From JBHEMT01 sp046262435 (GTDB lineage Bacteria; Chloroflexota; Dormibacteria; Aeolococcales; Aeolococcaceae), in NCBI GenBank assembly GCA_046262435.1, contig JBHEMT010000138.1, positions 1 to 22,421 of the forward strand: DNA of 22,421 nucleotides, read 5' to 3'. The notes beneath the pieces are model-generated. The model did no database searches. It worked only from the letters and a program-made list of their open reading frames with translations, and was not told the origin of the DNA. The position numbers were made by a program, and so were the translations under genes. Positions 13,683-20,064 of the stretch are shown here, one piece after another. How positions within the stretch are numbered: the first letter of the stretch is position 1; the number at the start of each line of letters is the position of its first letter.

Positions 13683-14555
13683 ATGAACCAACGACTGCAT
13701 CCAGCCCTTGCCCTCGAGCGGGGGGCCGGCCCCCGCGCCCCTCGCCCCGGCACAGACGCCGAGGAGAGGTTCAGCGCCATCGCCGACAGTGGCGCCGCCG
13801 TCCGGCGCACCGGTCTTCATGACGAGTCGTCGACCTCGCACCGGCGCCGTTCGGCCACCCTGATTGCTGTCGCCGGCGTCAGCCTTGCCGGCCTTGCATC
13901 TGTGGCCTCGGCCCGCTCCGCCACCCCGGCCCACGCCATGGCGACCGCCGACTCGCAGTTGTTCGCGCTTACCAACCAGGACCGCACCAGCAACGGGGTG
14001 CCCGCGCTGGCTTGGTACTCCACACTGGGCACCATCGGCGAGAACGGTAGCTACGGCGGCTGTGGCTTCAACGTCCAGGGCCGCGCCCAGGACATGATCA
14101 ACCGCAACTACTTCGCCCACCCCATTCTCGGTTGCGGGCAGTACGTCTGGTCGATGATGAGCGCCTACGGTGTCCCCTTCCGGTCGGCCGGGGAGAACAT
14201 CGGCTGGAACACCTACGCTGACCAGGCGGCCTCGGTGAATGCAGTGAACTCTGCGTTCATGAACAGCCCCGAACATCGCGCCAACATCCTCAACGCCAGC
14301 TTTGACCACATGGGCGTGGGGTCGGCCAACAGCGGCGGCGGAGCATGGACCGGCGGGGGCGGCGCCTACACGGACGTCAGCATGTACGCCGAGGAGTTCG
14401 CCCAGCTCGGTGGCACCGTCGCACCGGCTACGACAGCGATCCCCGTTGCAGCACCTGCGCCCGCGTCCGCGCACCAGACCCATCGCCGGCATCGTTGGAC
14501 ACGGCACACCTGGCGTCACCGTCACTACCGTCACGTGCGCCGCTACCACCGGTAG
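13683..14555 (+). CDS. Secreted CAP/SCP-domain protein with His/Arg-rich C-terminal tail
   Basis: 290 residues from ATG 13683. An unusually long N-terminal part (about 57 residues) precedes a basic 'SHRRRSATLIAVAGVSLAGLA' membrane segment, with likely cleavage near 'TPAHA'. The CAP domain runs about 98-240: 'LFALTNQDRTSNGVPALAW', 'NYFAHP', 'SAGENIGWN' and the signature 'SPEHRANIL', giving the usual H-E-H pocket residues. Two 'GCG' cysteines could form a disulfide. The last 27 residues contain 8 His and 10 Arg, which could bind metal or anionic wall polymers. Bacterial CAP proteins are linked to envelope and wall functions, mostly without a known reaction. A hairpin terminator follows 21 nt after the stop. 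Confidence 0.85.
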   Translation: MNQRLHPALALERGAGPRAPRPGTDAEERFSAIADSGAAVRRTGLHDESSTSHRRRSATLIAVAGVSLAGLASVASARSATPAHAMATADSQLFALTNQDRTSNGVPALAWYSTLGTIGENGSYGGCGFNVQGRAQDMINRNYFAHPILGCGQYVWSMMSAYGVPFRSAGENIGWNTYADQAASVNAVNSAFMNSPEHRANILNASFDHMGVGSANSGGGAWTGGGGAYTDVSMYAEEFAQLGGTVAPATTAIPVAAPAPASAHQTHRRHRWTRHTWRHRHYRHVRRYHR

Positions 14556-14576
14556 CCGGCATCAGGGGGTGACCCT

Positions 14577-14610
14577 GCGGCCCACGACGCCTCGGCGCGT
14601 GGGCCGCTTT
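14577..14610 (+). terminator. Terminator after the CAP-domain gene
   Basis: A perfect 10-bp stem, GCGGCCCACG (14577-14586) with CGTGGGCCGC (14598-14607), has an 11-nt loop and is followed by TTT. It sits between the convergent CAP and VLRF1 genes. The short U-run favours plus-strand use. Confidence 0.65.
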
Positions 14611-14614
14611 CGCG

Positions 14615-15301
14615 TCATCCCTCGGCGGACGGCTGGTCGGACGGCTCGACGAGCCTGATGCGCACCGCACGGAAGCGCTGGTGGCTTGCCAGGAGCACCC
14701 GTCGCCTCGGGTCAGGTGTATCGAGCAGGCTGCCGGTGACCAGCGGTCGCAGGGTGGCCAGCCTGGGGTCGTCAAGCACCGCCGCAACCGACCGCCGATC
14801 GCCGCCCACGACCAGGCCGTCGAGGTCGTCACGCACGGGCAGCAGCACCAGCGCGGCGGCATCGGCCGCTGCGGCCCAGGCGGCGACCGCCTGATTCTCC
14901 CGCCGGCGCGCGAAGCGTTGTTGCGACCACCCGCCTGCCGCGGACCGGCCATGCACCGGTCGCGACCCGACCCTCGAGGCGACCAGCGTCGGCCCGTGGA
15001 AGATCCCGGCGGCATGGCCGCCGAGGCGTGCCAGGAGAATGCCGACGGTGCGCTCCGCGGCCGCGTGCTCGACCAAACCGCCAAAGCTGGGGCTCGAGCT
15101 TCCGCCGAGCGGCGGGAAGGGAACGTGGCACTCGGCCCGCGCGCCGTCGGCGGCTCTGACGACGACCAGCTCCGGCGTGGCGGTCCAGGCGGAGCCGCCG
15201 TGACGCTCGCTGAACCCCGTCAGCCACCCCGCAAGGCGCTCGGGGCTGACCTCCACCCAGCGGCCGCCGCCGGACGCGGGCCGCCCAGCTCCCGTGGTCA
15301 C
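14615..15301 (-). CDS. acVLRF1-family peptidyl-tRNA hydrolase (Vms1/ANKZF1-like release factor)
   Basis: 228 residues. The key block G118-RSAAGGWSQQRFARRRENQ-137 is the GxxxxGGxSQxRFARRRxNQ signature of VLRF1 proteins, the eRF1-like release factors related to yeast Vms1 and human ANKZF1. In those, the Gln in this loop helps cut peptidyl-tRNA on stalled 60S subunits. The bacterial group is expected to release nascent chains from obstructed 50S subunits. The N-terminal 'GGGRWVEVSPERLAGWLTGFSERHG' is typical of the actinobacterial subgroup. Start is GTG 15301; GTG 15310 is an alternative. The gene is divergent from the small membrane protein at 15398. Confidence 0.85.
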   Translation of the reverse strand: MTTGAGRPASGGGRWVEVSPERLAGWLTGFSERHGGSAWTATPELVVVRAADGARAECHVPFPPLGGSSSPSFGGLVEHAAAERTVGILLARLGGHAAGIFHGPTLVASRVGSRPVHGRSAAGGWSQQRFARRRENQAVAAWAAAADAAALVLLPVRDDLDGLVVGGDRRSVAAVLDDPRLATLRPLVTGSLLDTPDPRRRVLLASHQRFRAVRIRLVEPSDQPSAEG

Positions 15302-15385
15302 ATCGCCCACATCACCGCGCTCGACGGTACGCCGGACGGTGAGGCCGGCGCGCTCTCGGCCGCCGGCCGGGGGCAGACCAGGGGC

Positions 15386-15391
15386 TATCGT
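15386..15391 (+). promoter_or_regulatory. -10 box TATCGT, leaderless-type spacing
   Basis: TATCGT ends 6 nt before GTG 15398, and the gap GGGCCC cannot serve as a ribosome site. This predicts a leaderless transcript for the 88-residue membrane protein. Confidence 0.45.
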
Positions 15392-15397
15392 GGGCCC

Positions 15398-15664
15398 GTG
15401 CTCCTCTCCCGTCGCGCCGCCTGGTTTCTGGTCGCCTTCGCCGTCTGGAACGCGTATGTCTGGGTCACCTTCGTGGTCAACGTCTACCCGCAGCACGGCT
15501 TTGACCGCTTCTTTCTCGTCCACGCGGTCATTGGTGGAGTCACCCTGGCCCTGGGCCTGGTGGTCGGGGGCATCGGCCTGCGCGCCGTCCGGGCGCGGCG
15601 TCGCCATCCAGAGAAGCCGGCGTACGCCGGTCCGGCACGCGGGGACTCAGCGCTTCCCAGCTGA
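15398..15664 (+). CDS. Small two-TM membrane protein, function unknown
   Basis: 88 residues from GTG 15398. Two membrane segments are evident: 'AAWFLVAFAVWNAYVWVTFVV' (about 7-27) and 'FFLVHAVIGGVTLALGLVVGG' (about 37-57). A basic tail, 'RAVRARRRHPEK', implies a cytoplasmic C-terminus. This layout resembles the SCO4848-like family of actinobacterial small membrane proteins of unknown role, though I only recognise it loosely. The gene stands between VLRF1 (divergent) and ftsH (convergent, 17 bp between stops). Confidence 0.75.
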   Translation: MLLSRRAAWFLVAFAVWNAYVWVTFVVNVYPQHGFDRFFLVHAVIGGVTLALGLVVGGIGLRAVRARRRHPEKPAYAGPARGDSALPS

Positions 15665-15681
15665 GCGGCCGTCCCCGAGGG

Positions 15682-17706
15682 TCAGCCGCGAGCCTTGGCC
15701 CCCAGGGCGACCCGGATGAATGCGGCGGTGGTGCGTCGCACCATCCCCGGCCGGCGCAGCGGGACCAGGGGAGCACCCCCGCGCCTGCTGGGCTCAGGCA
15801 GGCGGCTGGGCTCGGGCCGCGGCTGGAGATGCGCGGTCACCCGCTCGGCGGCGCCGCCCCAGGCCTGGTCGTGGCGGGGATGAATGGTCACCAGCGGGAC
15901 AGTGGGTGCAGGGAACTGGGCGAGCACCTGATGGAGCTCGGCGGCGTCCATCGTCTCCACCTCGAGGAGTTTGGCCGCCAGGGCGTTGAGCGCCGGTCGC
16001 CGGTCCTGCAGCACCTGACGGGCGCGGCGCTCGGCCTCGGCGAGCAGCCGGTCGACCTCGGCGTCCACCGCGGCGGCGACGTCCTCGGAGTACGTGCGCG
16101 GCGAACCCGGCTCGGCGCTGAGGAAGGCGCGCGGCCCCAACGGGCTCATCCCCATCTCGGTGACCATTCGCAGGGCCATGCGTGAGGCCCGTTCGATGTC
16201 GTCGGCGGCTCCGGTGGTGATCAGGTCGTCGCCGAACACCAGCTCCTCGGCGATGCGCCCGCCGAGCAGGCCGGCCAGCTGGTCGGTGAGCTGGGCACGG
16301 CTGAGCAGCACCCGGTCGCGCTCCGGCAGCTGCATGGTCCAGCCCAGCGCCCGACCGCGGCTGACGATCGAGATGCGGTGCACCGGATCGCTGTGCTGCA
16401 GGGTGACGCCGACCAGGGCGTGACCCATCTCGTGGTAGGCGACGACCACCTTCTCGGTCTCGCTGAGCAGTGAGTTGGCCCGTTCCGGCCCGGCCTGGAC
16501 GCGCAGGCAGGCCTCCTCGAGCTCGGCCATGCTGATCTGCACCTGCTCGCGGCGGGCGGCCAGCAGGGCCGCCTCATTGAGCACGTTGGCCAGTTCGGCC
16601 CCGGAGAGCCCGGGTGTCTGCCGGGCAATCACCCGCAGGTCGACACCGCCGGCCAGGGGCTTGCCCCGGGCGTGGACTCCGAGGATGGCGACCCTACCGG
16701 TGATGTCGGGGGTGTCGACCACCACGCGCCGGTCAAAGCGGCCGGGGCGGAGCAGGGCAGGGTCGAGCACGTCAGGGCGGTTGGTCGCCGCGATGACGAT
16801 CACCGGCGCGCCTCCGTCGAAGCCGTCCATCTCGACAAGCAGCTGGTTGAGGGTCTGCTCGCGCTCGTCGTTGGACTGGTGTGAGCCGCTGCCCCGGCTG
16901 CGGCCCACCGCGTCGATCTCGTCGATGAACACGATTGCCGGGCCAACCTTGCGCGCGGCGGTGAACAGGTCGCGGACCCGGGCGGCGCCGACCCCCACGA
17001 ACATCTCCACGAACTCCGAGCCACTGATGGAGAAGAAGGGCACATTTGCCTCGCCGGCGACCGCGCGGGCCAGCAGGGTCTTGCCGGTCCCCGGTGGTCC
17101 CACCAGGAGCACGCCGCGAGGAACCCGGGCGCCGATGCGTTCGTAGCGGGCCGGGTCGCGGAGCACGGTGACGATCTCGCTGAGCTCCAGCACGGCCTCG
17201 TCGGCGCCGGCGACGTCGGCGAAGGTGACTCCGGTGGTCTGCCCCGCGGCATGGCTGCGTGCCTTGGACTTGCCCAGGCCTCCCATCAGCGCGCCACCGC
17301 GCACCATCCGAATCAGGAAGAACGCGACCACGCCGAAGACCACCATCGGGAGGAGGTCGCGCATCAGCACGCTGCCGCCCCCCGAGTCCTCCTTGAAATT
17401 CTCGAAGTGACTGGCGTCGAAGAGCTGGGTCACCTCATAGGTGGAGGTGACGTCGGTCTGGTAGTGGCCGCCGGCCGCGTCGTACCAGGTGACGTTGTCG
17501 CTGCTGATCACCGCCGGATGGCGGCCATCTGTGGCGATTCGGTCGCGCAGCGATCCGGTGTGAGCCTGAGCGTTGTGGACCGCCCGGGAGAGATCCCCGC
17601 GGTCGCGATGGGGTAGCCCGTGGGCTCCGAGCAGGATGGCGGCGAGCAGAGCCACGACGGCGAGCACGGCGCCGGCGATCGCAGGGCGGCGTCGCTGTGG
17701 GCTCAT
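15682..17706 (-). CDS. ftsH: ATP-dependent zinc metalloprotease FtsH
   Basis: 674 residues, usual length for FtsH. TM1 is at about 9-28, an extracytoplasmic domain at about 30-115 and TM2 at about 116-135 ('LLPMVVFGVVAFFLIRMV'). The AAA domain has Walker A GPPGTGKT, pore loop 'MFVG', Walker B 'VFIDEID' and the second region of homology 'LLRPGRFDR'. The M41 protease site is H425-EMG-H429, with D503 in 'TTGAADDIERAS' as third zinc ligand. It extracts and degrades misfolded membrane and selected cytosolic proteins as a hexamer. All key residues are present. The last roughly 70 residues are basic and Pro-rich, likely disordered. No clear promoter was fixed in the 133-nt gap upstream. Confidence 0.97.
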   Translation of the reverse strand: MSPQRRRPAIAGAVLAVVALLAAILLGAHGLPHRDRGDLSRAVHNAQAHTGSLRDRIATDGRHPAVISSDNVTWYDAAGGHYQTDVTSTYEVTQLFDASHFENFKEDSGGGSVLMRDLLPMVVFGVVAFFLIRMVRGGALMGGLGKSKARSHAAGQTTGVTFADVAGADEAVLELSEIVTVLRDPARYERIGARVPRGVLLVGPPGTGKTLLARAVAGEANVPFFSISGSEFVEMFVGVGAARVRDLFTAARKVGPAIVFIDEIDAVGRSRGSGSHQSNDEREQTLNQLLVEMDGFDGGAPVIVIAATNRPDVLDPALLRPGRFDRRVVVDTPDITGRVAILGVHARGKPLAGGVDLRVIARQTPGLSGAELANVLNEAALLAARREQVQISMAELEEACLRVQAGPERANSLLSETEKVVVAYHEMGHALVGVTLQHSDPVHRISIVSRGRALGWTMQLPERDRVLLSRAQLTDQLAGLLGGRIAEELVFGDDLITTGAADDIERASRMALRMVTEMGMSPLGPRAFLSAEPGSPRTYSEDVAAAVDAEVDRLLAEAERRARQVLQDRRPALNALAAKLLEVETMDAAELHQVLAQFPAPTVPLVTIHPRHDQAWGGAAERVTAHLQPRPEPSRLPEPSRRGGAPLVPLRRPGMVRRTTAAFIRVALGAKARG

Positions 17707-17767
17707 GTGGGGATTCTGACCCTCCGCACCGCGATCACCTCAGTTGTAACTTCCCTGTTGGGGGACC

Positions 17768-17793
17768 ATCACGCAATTCGCCAACCGCGTGAT
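17768..17793 (-). terminator. Hairpin between the CPBP gene and ftsH
   Basis: ATCACGC (17768-17774) pairs with GCGTGAT (17787-17793) around a 12-nt loop. Outer ACCAT (17765-17769) and ATGGT (17803-17807) sequences could extend or compete with it. It lies about 45 nt past the CPBP stop. No U-run follows, so termination is uncertain. Confidence 0.35.
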
Positions 17794-17839
17794 CCCGGAT
17801 CATGGTGCCTCGGCGCCCGCCGTGTCGCCGGGGTCCGGC

Positions 17840-19249
17840 TCAGCAGTGGGAATGGAGCAGCAGCTCGACGGTGGCCACCAGGTTGAAGGTGGCGTGGGTG
17901 AGGACCGACGGCCAGAGGGATCCGGAGTAGTGATAGATCGCGCCCAGCACCAGTCCGGTGGTGAAGATCGGCAGGAAGAGGGTGGGCTGTCCGTACGCGA
18001 AGTGGGCCACTGAGAAGAGCGCGGAGCTGAGCACGACAGCCCAGACCACCGGCATCCGGTCGCGGAGATAGCGGAGCAGGAAGCCCCGGAAGAGCAGCTC
18101 CTCGACGAAGGGCGCGGCCACCACCGCCGTGATCAGGGCCACCACGGCGTTGCCGCCGAACTCGCGCGAGAGTTCCCGGCACTGGGTTGGCGGGGTGTCC
18201 GGGAACAGGGTGACGCTGATCAAACCGGTGGCCGCTTCAAACACGTACGCGGCCATCACAAATGGGAGGACGGCGCCGATCCAGCGCAGGTTGACCCGGC
18301 CGAGGCCGAGGTCACGCAGGTGGCCACGGCGGCGAAGGCGGACCGAGACGAAGAGGAGGCACAGCGCGGGGATGTAGGAGCCGAGGTCGACGATCACCAC
18401 CTCGGCGGCGCGGGTGGCGCCCGTGGGGCGACCGTGCTGGACGTGGAGGATCAGCGCGATGAGCAGCCGGCTGGTCAGGTAGAGGAGGGGCAGGAAGAGA
18501 ACGATGAGCGGGACGACGTCCGTCCAGGTCCACGCAGACCGTCCGCGTGTGGCCAGCGCGCGCCATCCGGTGCGCAGCCGGGTGCTCGGGTCGGGCTCGG
18601 GCGCTGCGGTCGCCGCGCCGGGCATTGCCGCCTGGCCCCACGGCGGCGCTGCCCACGGCGGCGGCGGTGGTGGTAGAGGCACCGGCGGTCCCCACGGCGG
18701 ACCCGGGGCGGCCCGCGGTGGCTGCGATCCCCAAGCGGCGCCCCCCATCCAGGGCGTCTGCGGGGGGATACCCGGTTCGTGCTGCACCCGCGACCCCGAG
18801 TAGTGGTCGTGCCATCCCCGCCGCCGCCGGTCGATCCCAATCCAGGCAAAGCCCACCAGCAGAAGCACCACCGAGTAGACGGCGCCAACCAGCCGGAGGA
18901 TCACCTGCGGCACCGCCAGCCGCCCCGTGTCCTCGTCATTGACAACCCGCAGATGGCAGGCCCGCATGCCCGGAGTCGCGCCTCGCCGCCACCCCACCCC
19001 GAAGTACACGAAGGGGCCTGCGCCAAGGAGCACCACCGCGAGTGCTCCAACCACTGCCCAGGGCAGGGTGTGCTTCGGAAGGGCTCGGGCGACGCCGCCC
19101 AGCACCCCCTCGCCGACGAGCAGCGAGAAGCCCACCAGCATCATGTCGAGCAGCAGGGCGCCGGTTCGACGGACCAGGCCGCCGGGCACGGGGTCGATGG
19201 GTACCGTCGGGCCGGCCGCAGCGGGGCCGGCGGGCCACATGGAGCTCAC
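17840..19249 (-). CDS. RDD domain - CPBP intramembrane protease fusion protein
   Basis: 469 residues. Residues 20-155 are an RDD domain: 'GLVRRTGALLLDMMLV' gives the Arg and D35, and 'RRRRGWHDHYSGSRV' is its closing motif. Residues 160-215 are a Pro/Gly/Trp-rich linker. Residues 230-469 form a CPBP (Abi/CAAX-like) membrane domain with E383-E384-LLF-R388, H416 ('FSVAHF') and H452/N456 ('HATFN'), all the expected catalytic residues. CPBP enzymes cut prenylated or other membrane proteins, and some bacterial ones work in peptide maturation or immunity. The GTG start overlaps the ABC ATPase stop by 4 nt, so the two are probably co-translated. ATG 19240 is an alternative start. Confidence 0.88.
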   Translation of the reverse strand: MSSMWPAGPAAAGPTVPIDPVPGGLVRRTGALLLDMMLVGFSLLVGEGVLGGVARALPKHTLPWAVVGALAVVLLGAGPFVYFGVGWRRGATPGMRACHLRVVNDEDTGRLAVPQVILRLVGAVYSVVLLLVGFAWIGIDRRRRGWHDHYSGSRVQHEPGIPPQTPWMGGAAWGSQPPRAAPGPPWGPPVPLPPPPPPWAAPPWGQAAMPGAATAAPEPDPSTRLRTGWRALATRGRSAWTWTDVVPLIVLFLPLLYLTSRLLIALILHVQHGRPTGATRAAEVVIVDLGSYIPALCLLFVSVRLRRRGHLRDLGLGRVNLRWIGAVLPFVMAAYVFEAATGLISVTLFPDTPPTQCRELSREFGGNAVVALITAVVAAPFVEELLFRGFLLRYLRDRMPVVWAVVLSSALFSVAHFAYGQPTLFLPIFTTGLVLGAIYHYSGSLWPSVLTHATFNLVATVELLLHSHC

Positions 19250-19986
19250 TCCGCCGTGTCGTCGAGCAGGCCGTCGGCGATGGTCAGGATGCGCTCGGCG
19301 CGGGCGGCCACCCGGGTGTCATGGGTGGCGATCAGGAAGGTGGTGCCGAGGCGGATGCGCAGATCGGCGATCAGCTCCAGGATTCGGTCGCCGGTGGCCG
19401 CGTCGAGGTTGCCGGTGGGCTCATCCGCGATGACGATCGCCGGGCTGGTGGCCAGCGCGCGAGCAATCGCCACCCGCTGCTGCTCACCACCACTCAGCTG
19501 GTTGGGACGGTGCCGCGTCCGGTGCCCGAGTCCGACCAGGTCGAGCATCTCGCGCGCCCGTGCCGCCGGCGAACCGGGATGCTCGCCGGCGTAGAGCGGC
19601 ACCTCGACGTTCTCCTGGGCGGTCAGGGTGGGAATGAGGTTGAACGCCTGGAAGACCATGCCGATCTTGGCGTTGCGCACCCGGGCGAGCCGCGACTCCG
19701 GCATGGTGGTGATGTCGATGCCGTCAACCAGGACCTGGCCGGCGGTCGGCTGGTCGAGGCCGGCGACGATTCCCAGAAGAGTCGACTTGCCACTGCCGCT
19801 GGCCCCGGCCAGGGCGGCGAACTCGCCGCGTCCGATGGTCAGATTGATGCCGCGCAGGATCTCGATGGTCTCCCCGGCGAGCGGAAGGCTGCGGCGCACG
19901 TCACGAGCCTCGAGGGCCGGGTGCACAACCGCCGCCTTGTGGGCGACCGCATCGGCGAGAACGGCGGCGTCGGCGGCGTGGGTCAC
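19246..19986 (-). CDS. ABC transporter ATP-binding protein (LolD/MacB/FtsE type)
   Basis: 246 residues from GTG 19986. Walker A 'GASGSGKST', Q-loop 'VFQAFNL', signature 'LSGGEQQR', Walker B 'IVIADEP' and H-loop 'ATHD' are all intact. 'PTGNLD' after Walker B and 'IPTLTAQENVEVPL' are typical of ATPases serving FtsX/MacB permeases. GTG 19986 is chosen because a TAGGCT -10 lies 7 nt upstream. An earlier GTG (20058) would put a 14-bp hairpin and non-protein-like sequence inside the gene. It has no permease beside it; the FtsX-type permease at 10304-13045 is a plausible partner. The 4-nt overlap with the CPBP gene suggests a joint function. Confidence 0.9.
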   Translation of the reverse strand: MTHAADAAVLADAVAHKAAVVHPALEARDVRRSLPLAGETIEILRGINLTIGRGEFAALAGASGSGKSTLLGIVAGLDQPTAGQVLVDGIDITTMPESRLARVRNAKIGMVFQAFNLIPTLTAQENVEVPLYAGEHPGSPAARAREMLDLVGLGHRTRHRPNQLSGGEQQRVAIARALATSPAIVIADEPTGNLDAATGDRILELIADLRIRLGTTFLIATHDTRVAARAERILTIADGLLDDTAE

Positions 19987-19993
19987 CGCACCG

Positions 19994-19999
19994 AGCCTA
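19994..19999 (-). promoter_or_regulatory. -10 box TAGGCT, leaderless-type spacing
   Basis: The minus strand reads TAGGCT (19999-19994), then 7 nt, then GTG 19986. Transcription is expected to start on the start codon. This supports the chosen start of the ABC ATPase and makes the ATPase-CPBP pair its own unit. Confidence 0.45.
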
Positions 20000-20027
20000 T
20001 CAGCGGGTCGCCGCGCGTCTGACGATT

Positions 20028-20059
20028 CGTGACGGAGGAGGGTGACCTCCTCCGTCACG
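20028..20059 (-). terminator. 14-bp hairpin with GTGA loop after the S15-type hydrolase gene
   Basis: A perfect 14-bp stem (20028-20041 with 20046-20059) has a GTGA tetraloop in plus-strand sense. It starts 5 nt past the hydrolase stop and lies just before the ATPase promoter. There is no U-run on the minus strand, so it may be a tailless terminator or a 3'-end protecting hairpin. Confidence 0.65.
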
Positions 20060-20064
20060 CTGGC

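Noticed and set aside
15302..15607. N-terminal extension of VLRF1 to 15607
   Set aside because: The added residues are the antisense of the 88-residue membrane protein and have low-complexity composition.
18660..18770. Tandem-repeat-like GC-rich sequence
   Set aside because: It encodes the Pro/Gly/Trp linker of the RDD-CPBP protein and is explained by that composition, not by a DNA repeat element.
19987..20058. Upstream GTG (20058) as start of the ABC ATPase
   Set aside because: It would place a 14-bp terminator-like hairpin and a -10 box inside the coding sequence; GTG 19986 fits the family length and the promoter.
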